DNA of 64,000 nt from Lysinibacillus sp. OF-1 (GCF_028356935.1 NZ_CP102798.1:2480001-2544000); one strand, 5' to 3'. Counted from the first letter of the stretch, positions 52,900 through 61,449 are shown. A program made the numbers and translations. The notes: generated by a model not told the origin, from the sequence alone.

Positions 52900-53481
52900 A
52901 TGATTATTGAAAAAGTATTTAAACAATTCCCAATCTTACATTCAACAACTTTGGAATTAAAAAAAATAGAAGAATCCCATTTACAAGAATTATTTGCCAT
53001 TTATGATAATGACAAAGTATTTGAGTACTGCGGAATCATCCCAAAACACAACTTACAAACTGTTCAAAAAATGATTGCTCATTTTGAACGAGATTATTCG
53101 AAGAAAAGCAGAATTAAATGGGGTATTTTCGAAAAATCACAAAGTGAAAAACTAGTAGGTATTATCGAAGCAATGGACTTTAATCAAAAAGTAGATATGG
53201 TAACAATTGGTTACTATTTAGCTGAGACATCTTGGGGCAAAGGCATCGCTACAGAGGCAGTCGAAATCATTGTGAAATTTTTATTAGAGGATGTAAATGT
53301 TAATCGAATTCAAGCTGAGGTCATGCCGTTAAATGAGCCTTCGAAAAAAGTCCTGCTAAAAAATGGCTTTTTAAAAGAGGGTCTATTGAGACAAGCTTCA
53401 TTATGGTCTGGTAAAGGAGTTGTCGATTTAGAAATATATAGTTTATTGCAAGGCGATTGCAAACATGATCTGCAAAGCTAG
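52900..53481 (+). CDS. RimJ/RimL-type GNAT acetyltransferase
   Basis: A 193-aa GNAT. STTLELKKIEESHLQELFAI opens it, and VTIGYYLAETSWGKGIATEA is the acetyl-CoA loop (SWGKGIA). NRIQAEVMPLNEPSKKVLLK and NGFLKEGLLRQ follow, and GVVDLEIYSLL ends it. AAAGGAG precedes the ATG. It is in the same transcript as the AraC-type regulator. Acceptor unknown, possibly a small molecule or a protein N-terminus. Confidence 0.86.
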   Translation: MIIEKVFKQFPILHSTTLELKKIEESHLQELFAIYDNDKVFEYCGIIPKHNLQTVQKMIAHFERDYSKKSRIKWGIFEKSQSEKLVGIIEAMDFNQKVDMVTIGYYLAETSWGKGIATEAVEIIVKFLLEDVNVNRIQAEVMPLNEPSKKVLLKNGFLKEGLLRQASLWSGKGVVDLEIYSLLQGDCKHDLQS

Positions 53482-53510
53482 ACTCTACTTGTGAGTCTAG
53501 TCTTTTCTTT
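53478..53510 (+). terminator. Rho-independent terminator
   Basis: CTAGACTC (53478-53485) pairs with GAGTCTAG (53493-53500), followed by TCTTTTCTTTTATT. It overlaps the GNAT stop codon. Confidence 0.85.
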
Positions 53511-53622
53511 TATTCTACAAACAATTGGACATTTTACCATCTCCCAAATGCTCTTTGACATAGATTAGAAATAGGTGCCTCGTGCTAGCAAGACATTCAA
53601 ACCATAAAGGAGCGTTTAAGGA

Positions 53623-54054
53623 ATGGATGAAAACAGATCTTTAACACGAATGAATTGGGAGTTTAATAATTATCATAAGTTTGCTAAATGCTATTGTGCC
53701 TCAAAGAATTTTTGCTCAGGTTACTATTCTGACATCGATCATCATGTGGATGAGGAAGAGTCATATACAATCAAATACTATAATAGCCCCCAATATGAAA
53801 AAACATATAAGAAGAAGGAGCAAGCCAAAAAGCAGTGTGACAGTTGTATTTGCCATCATTTAGAATATTTTAAACCTGGAACTTTAGTCGATGTATACCT
53901 CTCGAACGGCTGTCAATTTTTAAGTATTTACTTTATCTATCTTGATTCGCAAAGTTGCTGTGGGTATTTCCTTCAAATAGATGATCAAGCCGTTCCTGTG
54001 ATGATTGACTGTCGACAAATTGATGCGATACGCAAAGCTTGTTCTGCAAGCTAA
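53623..54054 (+). CDS. Cys-rich protein resembling CotY/CotZ coat proteins
   Basis: A 143-aa protein with eleven Cys residues, several paired (KCYCASKNFC, CDSCICHH, SCCGYF). The C-terminal part NGCQFLSIYFIYLDSQSCCG then YFLQIDDQAVPVMIDCRQID follows the layout of CotY/CotZ/ExsY spore-coat proteins (FFRVExxxxCCATL...VDLxCFCAIQC), but identity is low and it could be unrelated. A role in a disulphide-linked spore layer is an inference. GGAGCG-like purines precede the ATG. Monocistronic with its own terminator. Confidence 0.6.
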   Translation: MDENRSLTRMNWEFNNYHKFAKCYCASKNFCSGYYSDIDHHVDEEESYTIKYYNSPQYEKTYKKKEQAKKQCDSCICHHLEYFKPGTLVDVYLSNGCQFLSIYFIYLDSQSCCGYFLQIDDQAVPVMIDCRQIDAIRKACSAS

Positions 54055-54060
54055 TACTTT

Positions 54061-54090
54061 GGCTCTTCCCTTTTGGGAGTAGCCTTTTTT
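54061..54090 (+). terminator. Rho-independent terminator
   Basis: GGCTCTTCCC (54061-54070) pairs with GGGAGTAGCC (54075-54084) with mismatches, followed by TTTTTT. Confidence 0.8.
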
Positions 54091-54106
54091 ATGGTTAAAG
54101 AAAGGA

Positions 54107-54147
54107 AAAAGGCTGGTTATTTGCTATAAAAGCATCACCAGCCAAAA
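54107..54147 (-). terminator. Rho-independent terminator
   Basis: GGCTGGT (54111-54117) pairs with ACCAGCC (54137-54143), with a TTTTT tract on the minus strand. It ends the alpha/beta hydrolase gene. Confidence 0.75.
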
Positions 54148-54151
54148 ATAA

Positions 54152-54997
54152 CTATCCTTCGTTTATCCATGCAATTAATTGTTCATCAAAATATTCAGGT
54201 TCTTCCAGCATAGGATTATGACCACTTTTTTCAAAAATAACTTTCTTTACATGAGGAGTACACTCCATTGCATCCCATAATGATACAGGCGCAACTAAAT
54301 AATCATACCTACCTAGACCGACAAAAATCGGCATGTTTAAGTGATGTATTTGCTGTAAAAGGTTCTGCTCAGCAAAAGCTACACCCCAAAGATAATCAAT
54401 GATTTCCATATTCGGATACACGCCATCCCATGTAGAGGTAGCGTTGAATGTGTAATCATAAAAGCTATGTGCACCCATCCGAATACACATATGAACAAAA
54501 CGTCGTTCAGGTTCTCTCTTTAGATCCTGTTCCAATAAAGCAATATCCTGCTGAAATTGATGTTTACGCTTCGCACTTGCATATGCCTCAAAATAAGACA
54601 AACTTTGTTGCTGTCTCTTTTGGCTGTTCGTTGTTGCTGTATTTAATAGGATCATTTTTTGAACATGCTGAGGGTAGGCTTTGGCATACGCCACCGCCAT
54701 AAATGCATGCCCCGAATGCCCTGCAATAATTAAGTCATCTAGCTTTAGGATTTGTCTTGCATGCTCTATATCCTCCACTATTTTATCCAATGTATAATCA
54801 GCTTGTTTAAATGCACGAGTTGGCTTGCCAAATCCTCGATGATCTAAAAAAATAAGCTGAAAATGTTGGGAAAAGTTTTCAGAGAACAAACGCGGATAAT
54901 AAACACTGCTACCCACCACCAAAATCGGCTGACCTTGCCCTTTTATACAATAATTTAATTCAAATCCATCACAAATTATTTTTTGATAAGTCATCAT
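54152..54997 (-). CDS. Alpha/beta hydrolase
   Basis: A 281-aa alpha/beta-hydrolase. The oxyanion segment is VVGSSVYYPRLFSENFSQHF and LIFLDHRGFGKPTRAF is strand 4. LIIAGHSGHAFMAVAYAKAY contains the nucleophile (GHSGH), VGLGRYDYLVAP the acid and FEKSGHNPMLEEPEYF the catalytic His. This is the proline-iminopeptidase-like type; substrate unknown. GAGG lies six bases before the ATG. Monocistronic, with a terminator downstream. Confidence 0.86.
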   Translation of the reverse strand: MMTYQKIICDGFELNYCIKGQGQPILVVGSSVYYPRLFSENFSQHFQLIFLDHRGFGKPTRAFKQADYTLDKIVEDIEHARQILKLDDLIIAGHSGHAFMAVAYAKAYPQHVQKMILLNTATTNSQKRQQQSLSYFEAYASAKRKHQFQQDIALLEQDLKREPERRFVHMCIRMGAHSFYDYTFNATSTWDGVYPNMEIIDYLWGVAFAEQNLLQQIHHLNMPIFVGLGRYDYLVAPVSLWDAMECTPHVKKVIFEKSGHNPMLEEPEYFDEQLIAWINEG

Positions 54998-55149
54998 CTT
55001 AATCCTCTTTTCTTGTTTTGTTTAATCACTCCCTTTCCTCTTGATGTTCCCGTGTCTTTTCCATTGAACGCTCTAGCATTCTATCACCTCATGAATGTTA
55101 CTATGACATAAACAATACCATTCCTACAGGTTTCTAGCAATTCGAGATC

Positions 55150-55555
55150 ATGTATAATAAACAAAAGGATCAGCATTCCTTAGTAGGCACTCCAGCTAGC
55201 CAAGAAGATCAGCAGCAACCTCATGTACAATTTCATGCTGATTATGTAACATTCATTGAAATATTTGGGGGTGCCTATGCTGGAATAGCAGTTCATGCTT
55301 TTTCTAATGGCTCTAGTATTGGAAACAAAACCTTTGTCGATTTAACTAACCCTGGATTTTCGTCACCAATACAAAGATGTTCTATCTCCAAACATTCTAG
55401 ACACTAGCTATGTCTTTTCAATGGATGGTGAGGGCAATCCCATTTTTATCGATTCATCAGGTAAGGTTTTCATTTGTTATCATGATTCGGGAGAAATGAG
55501 GCTATTAGTAGATTCATTCGAATTGTTGATTGAAGATTATTTTCGCGAATGGTAA
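55150..55555 (+). pseudogene. SMI1/KNR4 (SUKH)-family protein, frameshifted
   Basis: The first frame reads QFHADYVTFIEIFGGAYAGI and SNGSSIGNKTFVDLTN, then loses sense near 55358. The third frame continues with RHQYKDVLSPNILDTSYVFS, MDGEGNPIFIDSSGKVFICY and SFELLIEDYFREW. The combined sequence is a SUKH domain, a fold used by immunity proteins of polymorphic toxins. The N-terminal 25 residues also look shortened. No toxin gene is adjacent; a TPR gene follows 33 bases downstream. Confidence 0.75.
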
Positions 55556-55588
55556 TTTATTATAAAATATAACGAGAGGGTTAATAAT

Positions 55589-56074
55589 ATGGATAAACAA
55601 ATAGCACATCTTATCACATTGAGAAAAAACGGACAGCTTGAGGAAGCAAATCAATTGATGGTGGGACTAGTCAAGGAACATCCTGAAAATGCTTACTATC
55701 AATTTCAATGTGCCTGGACCTTTGATTCTTTAGGAAAAGAAAAGGAGGCAGTCCCCCATTATGAAAAAGCGATTAAATTAGGACTGGAACCAGATGTTTT
55801 AATAGATGCTTATCTTGGTTTAGGTAGCACTTATCGGACATTAGGGCAATATGAGCAAGCCGAACAAATCTTTATACAAGCCATTCACGAATTCCCTGAA
55901 GCCGAGCATGTCAAGGTCTTCTATGCCATGACACTTTACAATCTTGGCAACCATGTAAAATCGATGGAGACATTACTTCAGACATTATTACGTACAACCA
56001 ATCATCAGGGCATTCAAGATTATAAAAAAGCTATTCACTATTACAGCGATAAACTTGATCAAATATGGTCGTAA
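55589..56074 (+). CDS. Tetratricopeptide-repeat protein
   Basis: A 161-aa soluble protein of about four TPRs, a protein-interaction scaffold. Repeats: LRKNGQLEEANQLMVGLVKE, AWTFDSLGKEKEAVPHYEKA, LGSTYRTLGQYEQAEQIFIQ and AMTLYNLGNHVKSMETLLQT, each about 34-36 residues with the Gly/Ala/Tyr TPR pattern. It closely resembles Bacillus TPR proteins annotated YrrB-like. CGAGAGGG precedes the ATG. It follows the broken SUKH gene by 33 bases. Confidence 0.88.
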   Translation: MDKQIAHLITLRKNGQLEEANQLMVGLVKEHPENAYYQFQCAWTFDSLGKEKEAVPHYEKAIKLGLEPDVLIDAYLGLGSTYRTLGQYEQAEQIFIQAIHEFPEAEHVKVFYAMTLYNLGNHVKSMETLLQTLLRTTNHQGIQDYKKAIHYYSDKLDQIWS

Positions 56075-56077
56075 AAA

Positions 56078-56105
56078 AACAGGCTCCTATTTAGGGCCTG
56101 TTTTA
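56078..56105 (+). terminator. Rho-independent terminator
   Basis: AAACAGGCTC (56078-56087) pairs with GGGCCTGTTT (56095-56104), followed by TAGC. It lies between the convergent TPR and 72-aa membrane-protein genes and may serve both. Confidence 0.7.
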
Positions 56106-56108
56106 GCA

Positions 56109-56327
56109 TTATTTTGCGACATTCATATTTTTTATTTTTGAAAAAAGGGCCATAAATAAGAATGTCAGTATGCCACTAAAGAAAAATAGATAGCTTAATG
56201 GAATGAAAAAGAAATTCTTCTCCACGATCGTTCCATCCGCTAATATTTCATCACCAATAATCCCCTTTATAAATAAACATAAAACCCCAAGTACCATTGG
56301 AATTGTAGCTAGTAAATATTTTTTCAT
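56109..56327 (-). CDS. Small two-helix membrane protein, 72 aa
   Basis: Two helices (YLLATIPMVLGVLCLFIKGI and IPLSYLFFFSGILTFLFMAL) are separated by a short polar loop, GDEILADGTIVEKNF. No family recognised. An upstream in-frame ATG at 56342 exists, but ATG at 56327 lies eight bases after GGAGG. Convergent with the TPR gene. Confidence 0.65.
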   Translation of the reverse strand: MKKYLLATIPMVLGVLCLFIKGIIGDEILADGTIVEKNFFFIPLSYLFFFSGILTFLFMALFSKIKNMNVAK

Positions 56328-56329
56328 TG

Positions 56330-56640
56330 TTGCTTCCTCCATCTATTTGTTTAAATTTGTATTTGATCAATTATCAAACACCTATTCACTATTGTTATAA
56401 TAGCTTTATACACATTCTAAGTCAACAATTATTTATCGATAAACAATAAAATATTGTTGTTTTATATAAAATCCTTTTTTTCGCAAAAAGAAGGCATATG
56501 TGATAAAATAAGAACATACATTCCATCTCTCTTAATTTTTTTACGTGTGTTGTTTTGGCTATTAAGAAGGGTTGGTGCGAGTAGCTATAAATAATTATAT
56601 TTTATAATGTCGGATAATCTGTTATTGAGAGCAATAAAAA
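56330..56640. other. Intergenic, no gene seen
   Basis: About 310 AT-rich bases. A CAACAATATTTTATTG-type dyad (CAACAATTATTTATCG.../ATATTGTTG, 56422-56460) is the only symmetric element; its role is unknown. Confidence 0.4.
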
Positions 56641-56672
56641 AACAGTTACTTAGTAAAAAGTAACCGTTTTTT
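56634..56672 (-). terminator. Rho-independent terminator
   Basis: ACAGTTACTT (56642-56651) pairs with AAGTAACCGT (56658-56667), with a run of T on the minus strand. It ends the ACAD operon. Confidence 0.85.
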
Positions 56673-56677
56673 AGAAT

Positions 56678-57721
56678 TTATATCGATTTAGAAGCCTGTT
56701 GTATGAGTGCAGCGACCATTTTATCCAACTGAGCAAAGCGGTCGTCCTGTGTTTGCCCCTTAGCATAACGATAATAAATTTGCTGACAAATAACGGCTAA
56801 TTTGAAATAAGCAAATGTACAGTAATAATGAATAGTCGAAACATCTCGCCCACTTTTCTCCGCATATCGTTCAATAAACTGTTGTCGCGTATAAAAGCCT
56901 GGTAAAATGGTTACTGGTGGTTCTCCCAGTGCATATAACAACATTTTCGGGTCATCCGCATGCATCCAGTAGCTCATTGCTACACCGACATCGGCTAATG
57001 GGTCCCCTACCGTCGTCATTTCCCAATCAAAAAGGCCAATCATTTCGGCATAGTCCTCAGAAAACATCGCATTATTTAATTTATAGTCATAATGAATAAT
57101 GGTTGCCTCATTATTGGAAGGAATATGATTTTTTAACCACTCTGTCAAAATAGCTACTTCCGCATGCTCTGCTGTTTTGGCCTTTTCATAGCGCTCTATC
57201 CAGCCATGAACTTGTCGTTCCATAAATCCATCAGGCTTCACCATATCCTTTAACGCTGTGTCTTGGTAGGGAATGGCATGAAGCGCCACTAAAGAGTCTA
57301 CCATCATTTCGGACAACTGACGGGCTAGCTCCTCTGTTGGCTCTGTCCCATTTGGAAAATGCGTATCGAGAACAATACCTTTTTTGCGCTCCATTAAAAA
57401 GAAGTCGCTACCAATAACATCTCGATCCTCTACATAGACATATGGCTTTGGAACCGCTGTTAAAAACAGATGCAATGCTGATAAAATTGTAAATTCACGC
57501 TTCATATCATGTGCTTTCTTGGCTACTGGTCCAAGCGGTGGACGACGAAGAACGACTTCGAAATCAGCTATTTTTAAACAATACGTTAAATTGGAATGCC
57601 CTGCACTAAATTGCGAAATTTCAAGTTCACCCTGTGGTAGCTCAGGAAAATAGCTTGCCAAAAAGGCATGTAATTTGTCCACATCTAAACGCTCACTTGC
57701 CCTTACTTGCATCGTATCCAT
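56678..57721 (-). CDS. APH-like phosphotransferase of the ACAD10/11 N-terminal type
   Basis: A 347-aa kinase-like protein of the family fused to acyl-CoA dehydrogenase in ACAD10/11. The nucleotide-site strand is CLKIADFEVVLRRPPLGPVA and the catalytic loop TIIHYDYKLNNAMFSEDYAE (HxDxxxxN with Tyr after His). The metal segment GLFDWEMTTVGDPLADVGVA (DWE) is family-specific, and a helical C-terminal follows. In related systems (LvaA, ACAD11) such kinases phosphorylate the 4-hydroxyl of an acyl-CoA. It is the last gene of the operon after the dehydrogenase and SDR, 12 bases from the SDR. Confidence 0.88.
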   Translation of the reverse strand: MDTMQVRASERLDVDKLHAFLASYFPELPQGELEISQFSAGHSNLTYCLKIADFEVVLRRPPLGPVAKKAHDMKREFTILSALHLFLTAVPKPYVYVEDRDVIGSDFFLMERKKGIVLDTHFPNGTEPTEELARQLSEMMVDSLVALHAIPYQDTALKDMVKPDGFMERQVHGWIERYEKAKTAEHAEVAILTEWLKNHIPSNNEATIIHYDYKLNNAMFSEDYAEMIGLFDWEMTTVGDPLADVGVAMSYWMHADDPKMLLYALGEPPVTILPGFYTRQQFIERYAEKSGRDVSTIHYYCTFAYFKLAVICQQIYYRYAKGQTQDDRFAQLDKMVAALIQQASKSI

Positions 57722-57733
57722 TTTATTCCCTCC

Positions 57734-58510
57734 CTAAATGATAGAGCTCATGCCCCCATCTACAACAATGACATCACCTGTTACATAGTCTGAAGCTGGT
57801 GCTGCTAAAAATAACGCCACACCTTTCAAATCATTTTCTGAGCCTAAACGTTTTAACGGTGTAACGTCCATCAAATAGTCCTGTCCTCGTTCAATTAAAA
57901 CATTGGACATTTTCGTTGGGAAAAATCCAGGTGCTATCGCATTGACATTGACACCGTGTGGTCCCCATTTAACAGCTAAATCCTTCGTTAAGGTTATAAC
58001 GGCCCCTTTACTCGCATTATAGGCAATGGTATCCATAAAGGCGGGAAGTGTGCCCCCAAGTCCTGCGATGGAAGCAATATTAATAATTTTGCCGCTTTTC
58101 TGCTCCAGCATAATTTTGCCCACTGCTTGGCTCATCAAAAAGGTCCCGTTGACATTGACATCAAATACTTTTTGCCAGGCTTCGTAGGGCATATCAATGG
58201 CAGGTGTCCCCCATGAAGCACCACTATTATTGACTAAAATATCTATTTTACCGAATGTAGTAATCGTTTTAGCCACCACATTAGCAATATCCTCTGGTTT
58301 TGTGACATCACAGGCTAGTGCTAATGTTTGAACACCTAGCTTTTCAAGTGCTATGGCAATCTCCTCACACGCTTCCACTTTTCTTGAGCATAAGACGACA
58401 TTGGCCCCAGCCTCTGCAAATCCTTGAGCAATTTGCGCTCCGAGTCCCCGTCCCCCACCTGTCACTATCGCTGTTTTACCTTTTAAGCTAAATAACTCTA
58501 GGACCGTCAT
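57734..58510 (-). CDS. SDR-family oxidoreductase, fatty-acid-linked operon
   Basis: A 258-aa classical [23 protein letters not shown] binds the nucleotide, [10 protein letters not shown] replaces [20 protein letters not shown] carries the Ser and [10 protein letters not shown] the Yxxx[21 protein letters not shown] is the PG block, and [15 protein letters not shown] ends it. It is probably the 3-hydroxyacyl or hydroxy-acid dehydrogenase of the pathway (inference). Its ATG overlaps the stop of the acyl-CoA dehydrogenase by four bases (ATGA), so translation is coupled. Confidence 0.9.
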   Translation of the reverse strand: MTVLELFSLKGKTAIVTGGGRGLGAQIAQGFAEAGANVVLCSRKVEACEEIAIALEKLGVQTLALACDVTKPEDIANVVAKTITTFGKIDILVNNSGASWGTPAIDMPYEAWQKVFDVNVNGTFLMSQAVGKIMLEQKSGKIINIASIAGLGGTLPAFMDTIAYNASKGAVITLTKDLAVKWGPHGVNVNAIAPGFFPTKMSNVLIERGQDYLMDVTPLKRLGSENDLKGVALFLAAPASDYVTGDVIVVDGGMSSII

Positions 58511-59742
58511 TTCATCAGCTCCTCTTGTTTTTTCGCATGCTTTTTCAATTCTAATTTAGCAATGGTATTACGATGTACTTCATCAGGACCATCTGCTAAA
58601 CGTAATGTTCGTGAGTTTGCCCATTGTGCAGCAAGCGTCGTATCTGGCCCAACACCAGCCGCACCAAATGCTTGGATGGCTCGGTCAATAACCCTTAGTG
58701 CCATATTTGGTGCCACTACCTTAATCATAGCAATTTCAGCTTTAGCCTCTTTATTGCCTACTGTGTCCATCATATAGGCCGCTTTCAATGTTAAAAGTCT
58801 TGCTTGCTCAATATCCATACGAGATTCAGCAATACGCTCACGCATTACTCCTTGATCTGCCAACGGTCGATGAAACGCCTGTCGCTCCTGAACACGCACA
58901 CACATTTCCTCCAATGCGCGCTCCGCAGCACCGATGAGACGCATACAGTGATGAATTCTTCCCGGTCCTAGTCGACCTTGAGCAATGGCAAACCCTTTTC
59001 CTTCTCCCCATAAAATATTGTCCACTGGTACACGTACATTGGTAAAGGTAACTTCACCATGTCCTTCTGGTGCATGATCGTAGCCAAAAGCAGTCAGCAT
59101 ACGCTCTACTTTTACCCCTGGTGTATCCATCGGTACGAGAATCATAGACTGTTGCTCATGGATAGGGGCATTTGTATCCTTATGTTTACCCATAAAAATG
59201 GCCACTTTACAGCGAGGATCCCCAGCACCTGTCGTCCACCATTTATGGCCATTTAAAATGTATTCATCGCCATCTCGCTCAATGCTCGCCTCTATATTGG
59301 TAGCATCACTAGATGCAACAGCGGGCTCCGTCATCGCAAAGCATGACCGTATTTCTCCTCGTAACAATGGTTCAAGCCATTGCTTTTTTTGTTGTGCTGA
59401 GCCATAACGTACAAGCACTTCCATATTTCCAGTATCTGGTGCATTACAATTAAACACTTCTGGTGCCAGTAGTGAACGTCCCATAATTTCACATAAAGGG
59501 GCGTATTCTAAATTGCTTAATCCTGCTCCATATTCACTATCTGGCAAAAATAAATTCCACAATCCCGCCTGTTGTGCCTTCTGTTTCAATTCCTCCATAA
59601 TGGGTGGAATCGCTCCCCAACGATCCTCCATAGCCTCTACCTGCGCTGCATAAACAGCCTCATTTGGATAAATGTATTGCTCCATAAAATTCGTTAGCTT
59701 GTCCTGTAACTTCACAACTTTTTCACTATAAGAAAAATTCAT
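58507..59742 (-). CDS. Acyl-CoA dehydrogenase, ACAD11-like
   Basis: A 411-aa flavoprotein. [24 protein letters not shown] signature 1 with [20 protein letters not shown], then [20 protein letters not shown], and signature 2 near [20 protein letters not shown]. The catalytic base region contains EVHRNTIAK, which is the ACAD10/11-type ending. GHPEVTF-like [20 protein letters not shown] fits the substrate-pocket side. The frame extends to 60000, but ATG at 59742 lies eight bases after AAGGGGGT and gives the normal size. It is the first gene of the operon, with a palindrome 34 bases upstream of the start codon. Confidence 0.93.
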   Translation of the reverse strand: MNFSYSEKVVKLQDKLTNFMEQYIYPNEAVYAAQVEAMEDRWGAIPPIMEELKQKAQQAGLWNLFLPDSEYGAGLSNLEYAPLCEIMGRSLLAPEVFNCNAPDTGNMEVLVRYGSAQQKKQWLEPLLRGEIRSCFAMTEPAVASSDATNIEASIERDGDEYILNGHKWWTTGAGDPRCKVAIFMGKHKDTNAPIHEQQSMILVPMDTPGVKVERMLTAFGYDHAPEGHGEVTFTNVRVPVDNILWGEGKGFAIAQGRLGPGRIHHCMRLIGAAERALEEMCVRVQERQAFHRPLADQGVMRERIAESRMDIEQARLLTLKAAYMMDTVGNKEAKAEIAMIKVVAPNMALRVIDRAIQAFGAAGVGPDTTLAAQWANSRTLRLADGPDEVHRNTIAKLELKKHAKKQEELMK

Positions 59743-59775
59743 TGGAAGATACCCCCTTTGCTTGAACTTTAAAAA

Positions 59776-59793
59776 TGAATGAAAATTCATTTT
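59776..59793. promoter_or_regulatory. FadR-like palindrome 1
   Basis: AAAATGAATGAAAATTCATT with TTCAT following resembles the B. subtilis FadR (TetR-type) box TGAATGANTANTCATTCA. It lies in the promoter region of the ACAD operon and differs in one base from the site at 60295. Acyl-CoA-controlled repression of fatty-acid genes is the known role of that regulator; binding here is inferred. Confidence 0.6.
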
Positions 59794-59824
59794 CATCGTG
59801 TTGAAAAACAAAACCATCCATAGC

Positions 59825-59945
59825 ATTTTTGTGAAAGGTGAAAATGGATTTCCGTTGCAGGCTACTTGCTTTCCTGTCGGCGAGCGACGAGCCGCTTCCG
59901 CTCCGTTTAGAGGCTCGCCTGTCTCACTATCCCCCTTCCACTCCA
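59825..59945. repeat. GC-rich extragenic element, left copy (inverted pair)
   Basis: GC-rich block in an AT-rich window: GATTTCCGTTGCAGGCTACT, GAGCCGCTTCC, GGCTCGCCTGTCTCAC, CCACTCCAAT. It matches the reverse complement of 60105-60240 in order (GATTTCCGTT, GAGCCGCTTC, GTCTCACCTGTGAC, CCACTCCAAT). The element type is dispersed in related Bacillaceae genomes as I recall it, but that needs checking. Confidence 0.6.
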
Positions 59946-60104
59946 ATTCATATAAATGTTTCTTTTTAGCAAGGTTTTCAACTAAAGTGAAGTTATTCAC
60001 TACCCTTTATGGAGATGTGTTGTCACTTACCACTTCTTCACATTGAAAATAAAGGGCTATTTTGTTCACTACGGCTCGTATGAAAGAGAAGGAAAAGACA
60101 CTTT

Positions 60105-60240
60105 TACCACATGGTTGATTGGAGTGGAGCTAGCGTCACTAACGTCACAGGTGAGACCCTAGAGAGAATGCAGTGAGTGAAGCGGCTCATCGGACGCACG
60201 CTGGAAAGGACGCTGGCGGAACGGAAATCAACCCTTCGCC
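60105..60240. repeat. GC-rich extragenic element, right copy (inverted pair)
   Basis: Inverted relative to 59825-59945, separated by about 160 AT-rich bases. ATTGGAGTGGAGC near 60119, CAGGTGAGACCC near 60149, GAAGCGGCTC near 60179 and AACGGAAATC near 60219 correspond to the left copy. No gene in this region. Confidence 0.6.
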
Positions 60241-60294
60241 TTGCCAAAAAGTCTTTTTCTGCTATTGCCATAATCTTATTTCAACAACATAAAA

Positions 60295-60312
60295 TGAATG
60301 AATATTCATTTT
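60295..60312. promoter_or_regulatory. FadR-like palindrome 2
   Basis: AAAATGAATGAATATTCATT with TTCAT following; AATGAATATTCATT is a perfect 14-base palindrome. It lies about 550 bases upstream of the ACAD start and about 100 bases past the LysR gene's 3' end, beyond the inverted GC-rich pair. It may mark an older promoter from which the GC-rich insert moved the second site away. Confidence 0.55.
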
Positions 60313-60415
60313 CATTCTTACATTAAATGTTACCGCTATTTTTCTAGTAAAGCAATGTTCTATTATGAATTTTCTAATAAAACAGAAAAAATATGTCTTA
60401 AGGATTGCTTGCATG

Positions 60416-61309
60416 TTATAGCATCTTATTTTCAAAAGAATGCAAAATATCTTTCAATAATTGTCGGATAGCCAATGGTAAATGACGATTTTTTAAAGAT
60501 ACTAAATAAACATTGCGACTTAAATTTGCACCTTCAATCTCTTTTTTTACAATGGTTTTGGCTGTTGGTCCTTGCAAATAGTTTTCAGGTAATATCGTTA
60601 TCCCTAACTGTTCACGCACTAGTGAGACAGCCGTTTCAAAACGTTCGATTTCAAATTGTATGTTGATGTTTTTCCCAGCCTTTTCAAACATCGTTAAAAT
60701 ATCGTGTCTTGTTTGAAAGCCCTCGGTACTAATAATAAATGGCTCTTCACTAATATCCGAGATGGTTAAAGTCTCTTTCCTGGCTAACGGATGGTGTAAG
60801 GGTAACACTGCAACCAACCTCTCTTCATATAAGGTTTGGACTTCCAACTCTGGATCATCCATTAACTGATTCGTTATGATTAAATGGGTTTTATAGCTTT
60901 TTAACGATTTCTTCACACGTTTACTGCCTAAAATATCGACTAAATGAATCTTCATTTGTGGATAATCCTTTTTATAGTTAGCGATTACTTTAGGCAACCA
61001 ATGCTTGATCGATTCCATAACACCAATGGTGATGTCCCTCGTGCCATGAACAATGACTTCATCCATTTCAATTTTCAATACTTCCATATTTTTCACAATA
61101 ACTTTTGCCCGTTCAAAAAGTAGCTCTCCAGCTTCTGTTAATTGCAGATTTCTAGTATTTCTCTCCAATAAGGGGGAACCAATCTCTTGTTCTAATTTTT
61201 TGATAGCATTACTTAAGGAAGGCTGCGAAATATGCAGTCTTTCTGCGGCTTTCGAGAAATTTCTTTGTTCTGAAACAGCAATAAAATAGTGTAGTTGTTT
61301 AATATCCAC
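60416..61309 (-). CDS. LysR-family regulator (CynR/GltC-like)
   Basis: A 297-aa LysR-type regulator. MDIKQLHYFIAVSEQRNFSK and RLHISQPSLSNAIKKLEQEI are the winged helix. The effector domain follows with HGTRDITIGVMESIKHWLP and ETAVSLVREQLGITILPENY. It is divergent from hutG across 140 bases that contain the AT-rich dyad TTAATATTAATTATATATTA, the likely operator. It is probably the activator of the hutG-gltS unit, responding to a histidine- or glutamate-pathway metabolite (inference). Confidence 0.9.
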   Translation of the reverse strand: MDIKQLHYFIAVSEQRNFSKAAERLHISQPSLSNAIKKLEQEIGSPLLERNTRNLQLTEAGELLFERAKVIVKNMEVLKIEMDEVIVHGTRDITIGVMESIKHWLPKVIANYKKDYPQMKIHLVDILGSKRVKKSLKSYKTHLIITNQLMDDPELEVQTLYEERLVAVLPLHHPLARKETLTISDISEEPFIISTEGFQTRHDILTMFEKAGKNINIQFEIERFETAVSLVREQLGITILPENYLQGPTAKTIVKKEIEGANLSRNVYLVSLKNRHLPLAIRQLLKDILHSFENKML

Positions 61310-61449
61310 TTATATAATCCTCCTTCATTTATAGTTAAAAGCTATAAGTTAATATTAATTATATATTAGTAATTATAATTATGTGAATATATAATGAATT
61401 ACAACAATACTTTTTCTACAATAATTTTAACAATGGGGTGAATAGGATT

